Source: Firm-04 sp964479595 (GTDB lineage: Bacteria; Bacillota; Clostridia; Oscillospirales; Ruminococcaceae). Taken from it: 25,144 nucleotides of DNA. The DNA is taken from contig CAYZMU010000017.1 of NCBI GenBank assembly GCA_964479595.1, positions 1 to 25,144 on the forward strand, written 5' to 3'. A program made the translations under genes and the position numbers. Below are positions 1-9,509 of the stretch, piece after piece; positions within the stretch are counted from its first letter, which is position 1, and each line of letters starts with the position of its first letter. The notes below the pieces were generated by a model. The model searched no databases. It saw only the letters and a list, made by a program, of their open reading frames with translations, and was not told the DNA's origin.

Positions 1-200
1 TGCGCGAACGCTGCAAAATCCAGCAAAGCGATGTACAAGCGGAGGGAACTGCACTGCTTGAGATGACCGCCAGAAACCGCGGCATGCTGCTCAAGGGGGC
101 AGAGGCGGATACCGAACGCGCGGCGGCGGCGGTCCTGGACGAATTCCGCGCGGGAAAGTTCGGGCGGATTTCACTCGAAAAACCGGAAAACGATATATAA
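1..200 (+). CDS. rbgA: Ribosome biogenesis GTPase RbgA (YlqF), C-terminal fragment
   Basis: This is the 3' end of a gene that begins before the window; the reading frame runs from base 3 to the TAA at 198-200. The visible 65 residues contain the stretches RNRGMLLKGAEADTERAA and LDEFRAGKFGRISLE, which match the conserved C-terminal tail of RbgA/YlqF. RbgA is a circularly permuted GTPase that acts late in assembly of the 50S ribosomal subunit. All GTP-binding motifs lie outside the window, so the call rests on the tail and on the neighbour: rbgA directly followed by rnhB is a common arrangement in Firmicutes. A shortened second copy of this 3' end lies just downstream at 226-295. Confidence 0.8.
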   Translation, partial: RERCKIQQSDVQAEGTALLEMTARNRGMLLKGAEADTERAAAAVLDEFRAGKFGRISLEKPENDI

Positions 201-225
201 GCGGACAGCGCGGCGCGTCTTTAAG

Positions 226-295
226 GATGACCGCCAAAAACCGCGGTATGCCGCTCAAGGGGGCGGCGGATTTCACTGGAAAAACCGGAAAGCGA
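226..295 (+). repeat. Shortened direct duplicate of the rbgA 3' end
   Basis: Bases 226-264 match 62-100 at 36 of 39 positions, and 265-295 match 163-193 at 29 of 31. The copy is therefore the end of rbgA with 62 bases (101-162) removed. The sequence GGCGGAT occurs at both deletion edges (104-110 and 163-169), which suggests slippage or short-homology recombination. The copy keeps an in-frame reading from ATG 227 to TGA 299-301 of only 24 codons, without a clear ribosome binding site, so it is probably not a gene. It fills most of the rbgA-rnhB gap. Confidence 0.85.
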
Positions 296-312
296 AGATG
301 AGGTGAGGCGCG

Positions 313-942
313 GTGGCGAAAACGCCTGAGGTCAAAAGCGAGCTCTTTGCGCGCGACAGCGAAGTGAGGGCTCTGCACGGGGCTTTCTGCGGCGTGGACG
401 AGGCGGGCAGAGGGCCGCTCGCGGGCGATGTGTACGCCGCGGCGGTCGTTTTGCCGCAGGGGCTTCTGATTCCGGGGCTTGACGACAGCAAGAAACTCTC
501 CCCCGCACGCAGAGAATCCCTCGCGCTTTTTATAAAGGAAAACGCCGCCGCGTGGTCGGTGGCTCTGGCGACGGTGGAGGAAATCGAGCGGCTCAATATC
601 CTGGGCGCCGCCATGCTCGCCATGAAGCGCGCTGCGGAGGCGCTTCCTCCCGGGGCGGCGCGGTTCGCGCTCATTGACGGCAACCGCGAGCCCGACCTTT
701 CGATTCCGCTTGAGACGCTCGTACACGGCGACGCGCTTTCGGCGAGTATCGCGGCGGCATCCGTCCTCGCGAAAACAGCGCGGGACGCCGCCATGCTGGA
801 GCTCGACAAACAATATCCGCAATACGGTTTCGCCAGACACAAGGGCTACGGCACCAAGGAACACTACGCCGCTATTGAGCGCTATGGACCCTGCCCCGCG
901 CACAGGCGGATGTTTCTGAGAAAATTCTATGCCCGGCAATAA
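313..942 (+). CDS. rnhB: Ribonuclease HII
   Basis: Cytoplasmic endonuclease that cuts the RNA strand of RNA-DNA hybrids and removes single ribonucleotides misincorporated in DNA. The 209-residue length is normal for the family. The signature GVDEAGRGPLAG sits at residues 27-38 with catalytic Asp29 and Glu30; further motifs are DDSKKL (57-62), IDG with Asp122, HGDALSASIAAASVLAKTARD (138-158, with Asp158 as the likely fourth metal ligand) and RHKGYGTKEH. The start is a GTG at 313 preceded by an AGGTGAGG ribosome binding site; no better ATG lies upstream. The end overlaps yraN by 14 bases, so the two are probably translated from one message. Confidence 0.95.
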   Translation: MAKTPEVKSELFARDSEVRALHGAFCGVDEAGRGPLAGDVYAAAVVLPQGLLIPGLDDSKKLSPARRESLALFIKENAAAWSVALATVEEIERLNILGAAMLAMKRAAEALPPGAARFALIDGNREPDLSIPLETLVHGDALSASIAAASVLAKTARDAAMLELDKQYPQYGFARHKGYGTKEHYAAIERYGPCPAHRRMFLRKFYARQ

Positions 943-1306
943 GCGCGGTATCGGCGCGATGGGCGAGGACGCCGTCTGTGACGCGCTGCGAGCGAGAGGG
1001 GCGCGGATTCTGGCGCGCAACTTCACAATTCGCGGCGGGGAGCTGGATATTGTCGCGCAGAGCGGCGAGCTGCTGCTCTTTGTGGAGGTCAAGACGCGCG
1101 GGAAAGGCGCGATGGTCCCCGGCGCGGCGGCGGTTGACAAGCGCAAGCAGTACCACATTCTGCGCGCGGCGAGGGAATTTCTGCGGCGCAATCCGCTCGA
1201 TTTGCAGCCGCGCTTTGATGTCGCGGAGGTTACGTATTCCGGGGACACCGTGCGCGGGATTCGCTATATTGCCAACGCGTTTGACGCGAGTGATACAGAT
1301 ATTTAA
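929..1306 (+). CDS. yraN: UPF0102 family protein YraN (endonuclease-like fold)
   Basis: A 125-residue protein of the YraN/UPF0102 family. Visible family features are the N-terminal G.MGEDAV stretch, ARNFTIRGGELDIVAQ and LLFVEVKTRG. The pattern of acidic residue, GELDIV and VEVK resembles the active site of Holliday-junction-resolvase-like and restriction-endonuclease-like folds. The family's exact function is not well settled. The start at ATG 929 lies inside the end of rnhB (14-base overlap), and this rnhB-yraN pairing is common in Firmicutes and supports the call. A nuclease role next to RNase HII fits DNA maintenance but is inference. Confidence 0.9.
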   Translation: MPGNKRGIGAMGEDAVCDALRARGARILARNFTIRGGELDIVAQSGELLLFVEVKTRGKGAMVPGAAAVDKRKQYHILRAAREFLRRNPLDLQPRFDVAEVTYSGDTVRGIRYIANAFDASDTDI

Positions 1307-1321
1307 CAAGGAGGCAGAAGG

Positions 1322-2806
1322 ATGGTTTACCACAGCACCAGAAACAGCGCGCTTTCCGTCAGCGCCTCAGACGCCATCACACAGGGCATCGCGCCCGACG
1401 GCGGGCTCTTTGTTCCCGAGGAGATTCCCAAACTCTCTCAGGCGGATTTTTCGGCGCTGGGTGGGCTTTCCTACGCGGAACGCGCCGCGAGGATTCTGGG
1501 GCTTTACCTGACGGATTTTGAGCCGGAGGAACTTCGCCAATGCACGCGCGACGCCTACGAAACGGGGCATTTTGACACTCCGAACGTTCAGGAAATCGTC
1601 ACGCTGCCGGACGGTATTTCGCTGCTGGAGTTATGGCACGGCCCGACCTGCGCGTTTAAGGATATGGCGCTGCAGATTCTGCCCGGGCTGCTCACGCGCG
1701 CCGCGCGCAAAACGGGCTTTGACGGCGAGATTGTGATTCTGACGGCGACTTCCGGAGACACGGGCAAGGCGGCGCTCGCGGGATTTCGCGACGCGCCCAA
1801 CACGCGGATTCTCGTTTTTTACCCCGAGGACGGCGTCAGCGAGATGCAGAAGCGGCAGATGCGCACGCAGGAGGGGGAAAATGTCGATGTCTGCGCCGTG
1901 CGGGGAAATTTTGACGACTGCCAGAACGGCGTAAAGGCGATTTTTACCGACAGCGCGATGCGCGGGAAACTCCAGCGTGCCGGAATGCGTTTCTCCAGCG
2001 CCAACAGCATCAACTGGGGGCGCCTTGTGCCGCAGATTGTCTATTACGTCAGCGCGTACGTCACCATGCTCGAAAAAGGGATTCTGAAACCGGGGGAGGC
2101 GTTCCGCGTGACCGTGCCCACCGGCAATTTCGGCAACATTCTCGCGGCGTGGTACGCAAAGCGCATGGGCGTGCCCATCAGGCGGCTGTACTGCGCCTCG
2201 AATATCAACCATGTGCTCACGGATTTTCTGCGCACGGGGGTCTACGACCGCAACCGCGCCTTTCACCCGACCATTTCGCCGTCTATGGACATTCTCATCT
2301 CGAGCAACCTTGAGCGCCTGCTCTGGCACATGACGGACGGCGACAGCGAGCGGGTAGGGGGGCTGTTTGCGGAGCTGGCCCGAAACGGAAAGTACGAAAT
2401 CCCGAAAGAAACGCTGCAAAGGATTCAGGAGGAGTTTTCCGGCGCGTACTATACCGATGAAGAGACCAAGCGCACCATCGGGGCGGTCTTTGACGAATGC
2501 GGGTACTTAAGCGACACGCACACGGCGGTGGGGCTTTGCGCCGCGCGGGATAACAGCGCCGGCGAGGCGATGCTGGTGGCGTCCACCGCGAGCCCGTTCA
2601 AGTTCAGCCCCGCCGTTTTGGAGGCGCTCGGCGAGGAAACCGCCCAAACGGACGAATATGAGCTGCTGAACCGGCTCTCTCAGCGCGCGAAACGCGCGGT
2701 TCCCCAGCCGCTCGCGGCGCTCAGAACCAAGCCCGTGCGCTTTCAGACGGTTATCGACGCGGCGGATATGGCCCGTCACGTGGAAGAAACGCTGGGGCTC
2801 GCGTGA
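1322..2806 (+). CDS. thrC: Threonine synthase
   Basis: PLP-dependent enzyme that converts O-phosphohomoserine to threonine, the last step of threonine synthesis. The 494-residue length and the opening YHSTRN...ITQGIAPDGGLFVP match the longer threonine synthase type with an N-terminal cap domain. The PLP-binding lysine is Lys113 in HGPTCAFKDMALQ. ATSGDTGKAAL and VPTGNFGNILAAW are the expected phosphate- and cofactor-binding loops. The start ATG 1322 has a strong AAGGAGG site. The stop overlaps the next gene's GTG start by four bases. There is no leader peptide or T-box upstream; the 15-base gap to yraN argues for co-transcription. Confidence 0.96.
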   Translation: MVYHSTRNSALSVSASDAITQGIAPDGGLFVPEEIPKLSQADFSALGGLSYAERAARILGLYLTDFEPEELRQCTRDAYETGHFDTPNVQEIVTLPDGISLLELWHGPTCAFKDMALQILPGLLTRAARKTGFDGEIVILTATSGDTGKAALAGFRDAPNTRILVFYPEDGVSEMQKRQMRTQEGENVDVCAVRGNFDDCQNGVKAIFTDSAMRGKLQRAGMRFSSANSINWGRLVPQIVYYVSAYVTMLEKGILKPGEAFRVTVPTGNFGNILAAWYAKRMGVPIRRLYCASNINHVLTDFLRTGVYDRNRAFHPTISPSMDILISSNLERLLWHMTDGDSERVGGLFAELARNGKYEIPKETLQRIQEEFSGAYYTDEETKRTIGAVFDECGYLSDTHTAVGLCAARDNSAGEAMLVASTASPFKFSPAVLEALGEETAQTDEYELLNRLSQRAKRAVPQPLAALRTKPVRFQTVIDAADMARHVEETLGLA

Positions 2807-3504
2807 GTCTCTACGCCATCGGCGACCCGCACCTCTCGTTCGGCGTTTCCAAGCCCATGGACATTTTCCCGCTCTGGCGGGACCACGCGGCGCGTCTGGA
2901 GAGCGCGTGGCGCGCGGCTGTCCGCCCGGAAGACACCGTCGTAATCGCGGGGGATGTTTCGTGGGGCGCGGGGCTTTCCGAGGCGCTGCCGGATTTTCAG
3001 TGGCTGGACGCGCTGCCGGGGGAGCGAAAGATTCTGCTCAAGGGCAACCACGACTTCTGGTGGACGACGGGGAAGAAAATGACGGACTTTTTTACAAAAA
3101 ACAACCTGAACACGCTGAAAATTCTGCACAATAATTTTTACGAATACGGCTCGGAAGCCATCTGCGGCACGCGCGGCTGGGTCAATACCCCGCAGGAGCG
3201 CGCGGACACCGAGAGCGACCGCAAAATCAGCCTTCGGGAGGCGCAGCGGCTGGAGACCTCGCTGAAGGCGGCCGCGGCGGCGGGGCTGTCCCCGATTGTG
3301 TTTCTGCACTATCCGCCCATTTACGGCGCGTCGTGCAATCTGGAAATCCTCAGGGTGCTGTGGGATTATTCCGTGCGGGAATGCTATTACGGGCACATTC
3401 ACGGGGAGGCGCAGCGCGCGGCGATAAACGGCGAGCGCGACGGCGTGCGGTACCGGCTGATTGCCGGGGATTTTGTCGGATTTGAGCCGCAGAAAGTGCG
3501 CTAG
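2803..3504 (+). CDS. Calcineurin-like metallophosphoesterase
   Basis: A 233-residue predicted phosphohydrolase. The metal-binding motifs of the calcineurin-like superfamily appear in order: GDPHLS near residue 7, AGDVSWG near 49, KGNHDFWW near 80, FLHYPP near 168 and YGHIHG near 193. This set resembles the COG1768 type of single-domain phosphoesterase; the substrate is unknown. There is no signal peptide or membrane segment, so it is cytoplasmic. The GTG start at 2803 overlaps the thrC stop in a GTGA arrangement, which points to translational coupling. The following gap holds the tig promoter. Confidence 0.88.
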   Translation: MSLYAIGDPHLSFGVSKPMDIFPLWRDHAARLESAWRAAVRPEDTVVIAGDVSWGAGLSEALPDFQWLDALPGERKILLKGNHDFWWTTGKKMTDFFTKNNLNTLKILHNNFYEYGSEAICGTRGWVNTPQERADTESDRKISLREAQRLETSLKAAAAAGLSPIVFLHYPPIYGASCNLEILRVLWDYSVRECYYGHIHGEAQRAAINGERDGVRYRLIAGDFVGFEPQKVR

Positions 3505-3537
3505 ATTTGTGCAAAATGACGAAAGCGTCCAAACCGC

Positions 3538-3566
3538 TGGAAAAAGCGGGGAAATTGTGATATAAT
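3538..3566 (+). promoter_or_regulatory. Promoter for tig (sigma-A type, extended -10)
   Basis: TATAAT at 3561-3566 is preceded by TG and one base (TGATATAAT), an extended -10. TGGAAA at 3538-3543, exactly 17 bases upstream, is a 4-of-6 match to the -35 hexamer. Transcription should start near 3573, giving a leader of about 40 bases with a GGAGG site at 3603-3607. Confidence 0.8.
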
Positions 3567-3614
3567 AAGTGTGTATGTCACTACTGTCAGAAAAATCAAT
3601 TTGGAGGAAAAACC

Positions 3615-5027
3615 ATGAGCGTTATTTCGGATGTGCAAGCGGATGTCAATATGAGGGAAATCACCTTCTCCCTCACCCCGGAGCAGCTGGAGCAGGGCTG
3701 TGAGCGCGCGTATCAGCGCCAGAAGAAGGATATTATGATAAAGGGCTTCCGCAAGGGGAAAGTCCCGCGCAAGATGGTGGAAAAGCTCTACGGCGAGGAG
3801 GTCTTCTTCGAGGAGGCCGTCAACAGCCTGCTGCCGGGTGAGCTGGATTCCATCCTGAGCGAGCTGAATATTGAGATTGTCGACCGCCCCTCTGTGGAGA
3901 TGGTCTCCTGCACGAAAGAGGAAGGCGCCGTGTGCAAGGCGACGCTGATTACGAAGCCGGAAGTGAAAATCAGCGAATACAAGGGGATTCACGCGCCCAT
4001 GAAAGTCCGCGAGATCACCGACGAGGACGTTGACGCGCAGGTCGAGACGCTGCGTCAGCGGCAGGCGCGCATGGTGGACGTGGACGACCGCGCGGCGCAG
4101 GACGGCGACGAGGTCAAGATAAACTTCGAGGGCTTCATGGACGGCGAGGCGTTCGAGGGCGGCAAAGGCGAGGATTTCGCGCTGCGTCTGGGGAGCGGAC
4201 AGTTCATTCAGGGCTTTGAGGACCAGATTGTCGGCAAGTCCATCGGAGAAAAGTTTGACGTCAATGTGACGTTCCCGGAGGACTACGGCGACGACCGCTA
4301 CGCGGGCAAGGACGCCGTTTTCAAGACCGAGCTGCTGAGCATTTCCGCGCAGGAGCTGCCCGATGTGGACGACGAGTTCGCGAAGGACATTTCGGAATTT
4401 GACACGCTCGAGGAGATGCGGGAAGACCTGCGCGCGCAGCTTGCCAAGACTGCCGAACAGCAGGCGCAGACGGCGTTTGAGAACATTGTGTTTGATAAAA
4501 TTGTGGACAACACCGAGGCGATTATCCCCAAGGTGATGTTTGACCGCAGAATCGACCAGCAGGTGCACGAGTTTGAGCACCGCCTCACCCAGCAGTACAG
4601 CGACCTTTCGCTGGAGGAATACCTGCAGCTGACGGGCATGACCATGGAGCAGCTGCGCGACGAATACGAGCCGCAGGCGAAGAAGGAAGTCACGCTGAGA
4701 CTGGCGCTGGAGAAAATCGCGGATTTGGAGGACATTCAGGTTTCCGACGAGGAGCTTGAGGAGAACCTCACCCAGATGGCGGCGGATATGCAGGTTCCGG
4801 TGGAGGCCGTGCGCGCGCGGCTGCCGATTGAGGACTACCGCACCGACCTGCGCGTCTCCAAAGTCGCGGAATTCGTGAAATCCAACGCCGTGGTCGACAA
4901 TGACCTCCTGGAGGAAACCGAGGAGACCGAGGCGGAGGAGCCCGAGGCGGATACGACTGCCGAAACAGAGGAGCCCGCGGCGGACACAGCCGCTGAGACA
5001 GAAGCGGCTGAGGAAGAAACCCTGTAA
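3615..5027 (+). CDS. tig: Trigger factor (ribosome-bound chaperone and peptidyl-prolyl isomerase)
   Basis: Trigger factor binds the ribosome near the exit tunnel and helps nascent chains fold. The ribosome-binding signature GFRKGKVP is at residues 44-51. An FKBP-type isomerase domain covers roughly 160-245 (DGDEVKINFEGFMDG, LGSGQFIQGFEDQIVG), followed by the helical chaperone domain. The 470 residues are longer than the usual 430 or so because of an acidic tail after about residue 434, rich in Glu, Thr and Ala. The tail holds two tandem copies of an 11-residue unit, EEPEADTTAET and EEPAADTAAET (441-451 and 452-462). It has its own promoter upstream and stands first in the tig-clpP-clpX-lon-engB order typical of Firmicutes. 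Confidence 0.97.
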   Translation: MSVISDVQADVNMREITFSLTPEQLEQGCERAYQRQKKDIMIKGFRKGKVPRKMVEKLYGEEVFFEEAVNSLLPGELDSILSELNIEIVDRPSVEMVSCTKEEGAVCKATLITKPEVKISEYKGIHAPMKVREITDEDVDAQVETLRQRQARMVDVDDRAAQDGDEVKINFEGFMDGEAFEGGKGEDFALRLGSGQFIQGFEDQIVGKSIGEKFDVNVTFPEDYGDDRYAGKDAVFKTELLSISAQELPDVDDEFAKDISEFDTLEEMREDLRAQLAKTAEQQAQTAFENIVFDKIVDNTEAIIPKVMFDRRIDQQVHEFEHRLTQQYSDLSLEEYLQLTGMTMEQLRDEYEPQAKKEVTLRLALEKIADLEDIQVSDEELEENLTQMAADMQVPVEAVRARLPIEDYRTDLRVSKVAEFVKSNAVVDNDLLEETEETEAEEPEADTTAETEEPAADTAAETEAAEEETL

Positions 5028-5063
5028 TCCCGGGCGAATCCGGGAAAGGAAAGGATACGAACC

Positions 5064-5651
5064 ATGAGTCTGGTACCAACCGTAATTGAAACCACAAACC
5101 GCGGCGAACGCGCCTACGATATTTACTCGAGACTGTTAAATGACCGCATTATCATGCTCTGCGAGGAAGTCAACGACACCACGTCGAGCCTTGTGGTCGC
5201 GCAGCTGCTCTTTTTGGAGAGCCAGGACGCGGAAAAGGATATCTCGCTCTATATCAACAGCCCCGGCGGCTCTGTGACGGCGGGCATGGCGATTTACGAC
5301 ACCATGCAGTATATCAAGTGCGATGTCTCCACCATCTGCATCGGTCTGGCGGCGTCCATGGGCGCGCTGCTGCTCTCCTCCGGCGCCAAGGGCAAACGGC
5401 TGGCGCTGCCCAACAGCGAAATCATGATTCACCAGCCGCTGGTCAGCGGAGGGCTTTCGGGGCAGGCAACCGATATCAAGATCTACACCGACAACCTGCT
5501 GCAGACGAAGAACAATTTAAACCGCATTCTCGCGGAGAACACCGGAAAGCCTCTGGAACAAATCGCGGCGGACGTGGAGCGCGACCACTTCATGACCGCG
5601 CAGGAAGCGATGGACTACGGGCTGATTGACAAGGTCGTTACCAAGCGCTGA
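5064..5651 (+). CDS. clpP: ATP-dependent Clp protease, proteolytic subunit ClpP
   Basis: Serine peptidase that forms the 14-subunit proteolytic chamber used by ClpX. The 195-residue sequence is very close to the Bacillus type from its start (LVPTVIE.TNRGERAYDIYSRLL). The catalytic triad is Ser98 in GLAASMGA, His123 in MIHQPL and Asp174 in RDHFMT. Compared with the usual QPLGGAQGQ loop there are two extra residues (QPLVSGGLSGQ). The start ATG 5064 follows an AAAGGAAAGG site. A six-base-pair hairpin directly after the tig stop (5028-5045) lacks a T run, so tig and clpP are probably co-transcribed. clpX follows after a short gap. Confidence 0.98.
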   Translation: MSLVPTVIETTNRGERAYDIYSRLLNDRIIMLCEEVNDTTSSLVVAQLLFLESQDAEKDISLYINSPGGSVTAGMAIYDTMQYIKCDVSTICIGLAASMGALLLSSGAKGKRLALPNSEIMIHQPLVSGGLSGQATDIKIYTDNLLQTKNNLNRILAENTGKPLEQIAADVERDHFMTAQEAMDYGLIDKVVTKR

Positions 5652-5675
5652 GCGAAACCGCGGAGGGGAATGAAG

Positions 5676-6926
<1,251 letters not shown>

Positions 6927-6929
6927 ATC

Positions 6930-6965
6930 ATCTCCCGCGAGGGGTGCCGCGCGGGAGATTTCTCA
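6930..6965 (+). terminator. Possible intrinsic terminator after clpX
   Basis: A ten-base-pair perfect inverted repeat, ATCTCCCGCG (6930-6939) and CGCGGGAGAT (6950-6959), is separated by a ten-base loop and followed by TTCTCAT. The stem begins four bases after the clpX stop. The T run is short, so termination may be partial, with some read-through into lon. Confidence 0.5.
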
Positions 6966-7043
6966 TAACTCAAGGCAACGCGGACGGCTGCGCACGTCTC
7001 GCGAAACAGCCGGTCTGCCGCGCAGGGCGAAAGCAGGTATAGC

Positions 7044-9500
7044 ATGGATTATAAGGAAGATGAGATTCTGAATGAGGGCGGCGAGCCCGACCCGACACCT
7101 CTGGTCGCGCTGCGCGGGTCTGTCGCTTTCCCGGGAATGCTGTTTGATTTTATAACCGGCAGGGAGGAATCCGAAGCGGCGGTCAACGCGGCGCTCACAG
7201 GGGACAGGCGGATTCTCCTCGTCGCGCAGAAGGACGAAAAAGAGGAATCGCCCGCGCCGAAGGGTCTCTACCGCGTCGGGGTGCTCGCGGGGATCAATCA
7301 GGTGCTGCGCGGCAAGGAAGGCGCGAGAGTGCTGGTGCAGGGGATTTCGAGGGTGCGGATTTCGAACCCTCTGCCGCCCGGGCAAAGCGGCTTCCCCTTC
7401 TGGACGGCGCGCTACAGAGTCATGCCCACCTACACGCGCGAACGGGAAGACACCAGCGAGATGCAGGCGATGATGCAGGTCGTTCAGGAGGAATATGAAT
7501 ACTACGCGCAGGCGACCAACCACGTCCCGCGCGAGTTTGTCGAGCTGATTCTCGCGGAGGAATCGCCACGGCGCATCTTCGAGGGCGTCTGGGCCAATTC
7601 GGATATCGACTATCACGACCGCCAGATCATGCTCGAGCAGAACAGCGTCTACGACCGTCTGGAGACGCTTTTCCACTATTTCGCGAAAGAAAACAGTATC
7701 CTCGAGTTCAAGGAATACCTGCGCAACGACGTGCAGGAGCATATTGAGGACGGACAGCGGGAGATGTACCTGCGCGAGGAGCTGCGCAGCATCACCGAGG
7801 CGCTCGGGGAGAGCGACGCGGCGGATTTCGCGGATTATGAGGAGAAAATCAACGCGCTGCCGGTAAGCGACGAGATCAAGACCAAGCTGCTCAAGGACGC
7901 GCAGCAGCTGCGCAAACTCCCGCCGGGGTCTTCGGAGACTTATGTCGTGACAACCTATCTCGACGTGGTGCTGTCGCTGCCGTGGGGCGTCTACACCAAG
8001 GAAAAGGTGAACATTCAGAAGGCGTCCGAGCAGCTCGACAAGGACCACTACGGGCTCAAACGCGTCAAGGAGCGTATGCTTGAGAGTATGAGCGTCTACG
8101 CGCTGCGGCACAGTCTGAGCGGACAGATTATCTGTCTGGCGGGGCCCCCCGGAGTCGGCAAGACGTCGATTGCGCAGTCCATCGCGAAGGCGCTCGGGCG
8201 AAACTACGCGCGCGTGTCGCTGGGCGGGGTGCGCGACGAGGCGGAAATCCGCGGGCACAGAAAGACCTATGTCGGCGCCATGCCCGGGCGAATCATTGAC
8301 GCGGTCCGGCAGGCGGGGAGCATGAATCCGCTCATTCTGCTCGACGAGATTGACAAACTCTCCAACGACTACAAGGGCGACCCGTCCTCCGCGCTGCTGG
8401 AAGTGCTCGACAGCGCGCAGAACCAGAACTTCCGCGACCACTATATCGAAGTCCCGTTTGATTTAAGCCGCGTGCTTTTCATCACGACCGCGAACGACCC
8501 CGACGCGATACCCGCGCCGCTCTACGACCGTATGGAAGTGATTGAGTTAAACTCCTATACACGGGAGGAGAAGTTTCACATTGCCAAGGAGCACCTGCTC
8601 AAAAAGCAGATTGCGCAGAACGGGCTGCGCGCCTCGCAGATCAAAATCACGGACGACGCGATTTATGAGTTAATCGATTCTTATACCAAAGAGGCGGGCG
8701 TGCGCCAGCTCGAGCGGCAGATAGGTTCGCTGTGCAGAAAGTGCGCGAAATCCATCCTGACCGAGGATGTCCAGAAAGTGCGCTATACCGCGAAAAACCT
8801 AGGAAACGCGCTTGGGCCGCGCAAGTTTTCCGGGGATTATTTCTCCGAGAAAGATTCCGTGGGGCTGGTCAACGGCCTCGCGTGGACGAGCGCGGGCGGC
8901 GTGGTCATGCCGCTGGAAGTGCTGCTCATGGAGGGCAAGGGAGAGATCCGGCTGACGGGCTCTCTGGGCGACGTCATGAAGGAGAGCGCGCAGATTGCCG
9001 TCTCCTACGCGCGGGCGGTCGCGAAAGAATACGAAATCAGCCCGGAGCTTTTCAAGACGCGGGATATTCACATTCACGCGCCGGAGGGCGCCGTGCCAAA
9101 GGACGGCCCGAGCGCCGGCGTCACCATGCTCACCGCGCTCATCTCCGCGCTGTCGGGGATTCCCGTGCGCCACGACGTCGCGATGACGGGGGAAATCACG
9201 CTGCACGGGAAGGTTCTGCCCATCGGCGGGCTGGTCGAGAAATCCATGGCGGCGTACAAAAACGGGATTCACACCGTCCTGATTCCGGCGGCAAACGAGC
9301 CGGATTTGGCGGAAATCGACGAGGCGGTGCGTTCGCAAATCCGCTTCATTCCGTGCGAAACCGTGGAAACCGTGCTGCAGACCGCGCTGATTCCGCCGCA
9401 CTACGACACCGTTCTGGAGCCGCTCACCCCGGCGGAGACCACCATGCACATACGCACGCACAGAACGCGGCGCCCCGGGCTCGGCTCGACGGCGTCCTGA
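7044..9500 (+). CDS. lon: ATP-dependent protease La (Lon)
   Basis: Cytoplasmic AAA+ protease that degrades misfolded and regulatory proteins. The 818-residue order is typical: N-terminal substrate-recognition domain (about 18-215, LVALRGSVAFPGM), AAA+ module with Walker A GPPGVGKT at 367-374 and Walker B LILLDEIDKL, and C-terminal peptidase. The catalytic dyad is Ser690 in KDGPSAG and Lys733 in GGLVEKS; the 43-residue spacing equals that of E. coli Lon. Start ATG 7044 has only a weak GCAGG site. No CtsR or CIRCE-like operator is visible in the 117-base upstream gap, which instead holds an imperfect hairpin at 6983-7015. engB follows nine bases later. Confidence 0.97.
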   Translation: MDYKEDEILNEGGEPDPTPLVALRGSVAFPGMLFDFITGREESEAAVNAALTGDRRILLVAQKDEKEESPAPKGLYRVGVLAGINQVLRGKEGARVLVQGISRVRISNPLPPGQSGFPFWTARYRVMPTYTREREDTSEMQAMMQVVQEEYEYYAQATNHVPREFVELILAEESPRRIFEGVWANSDIDYHDRQIMLEQNSVYDRLETLFHYFAKENSILEFKEYLRNDVQEHIEDGQREMYLREELRSITEALGESDAADFADYEEKINALPVSDEIKTKLLKDAQQLRKLPPGSSETYVVTTYLDVVLSLPWGVYTKEKVNIQKASEQLDKDHYGLKRVKERMLESMSVYALRHSLSGQIICLAGPPGVGKTSIAQSIAKALGRNYARVSLGGVRDEAEIRGHRKTYVGAMPGRIIDAVRQAGSMNPLILLDEIDKLSNDYKGDPSSALLEVLDSAQNQNFRDHYIEVPFDLSRVLFITTANDPDAIPAPLYDRMEVIELNSYTREEKFHIAKEHLLKKQIAQNGLRASQIKITDDAIYELIDSYTKEAGVRQLERQIGSLCRKCAKSILTEDVQKVRYTAKNLGNALGPRKFSGDYFSEKDSVGLVNGLAWTSAGGVVMPLEVLLMEGKGEIRLTGSLGDVMKESAQIAVSYARAVAKEYEISPELFKTRDIHIHAPEGAVPKDGPSAGVTMLTALISALSGIPVRHDVAMTGEITLHGKVLPIGGLVEKSMAAYKNGIHTVLIPAANEPDLAEIDEAVRSQIRFIPCETVETVLQTALIPPHYDTVLEPLTPAETTMHIRTHRTRRPGLGSTAS

Positions 9501-9509
9501 CGGCGGCTT

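Noticed and set aside
91..1248. A 385-codon open frame on the minus strand across rnhB and yraN
   Set aside because: It is antisense to two well-recognised genes, has an arginine- and proline-rich composition typical of GC-rich shadow frames, and shows no family motif.
6983..7015. Imperfect hairpin in the lon leader as a heat-shock operator
   Set aside because: The stem GACGGCTG/CAGCCGGTC does not match CIRCE or CtsR sites; it may be chance in a GC-rich leader.
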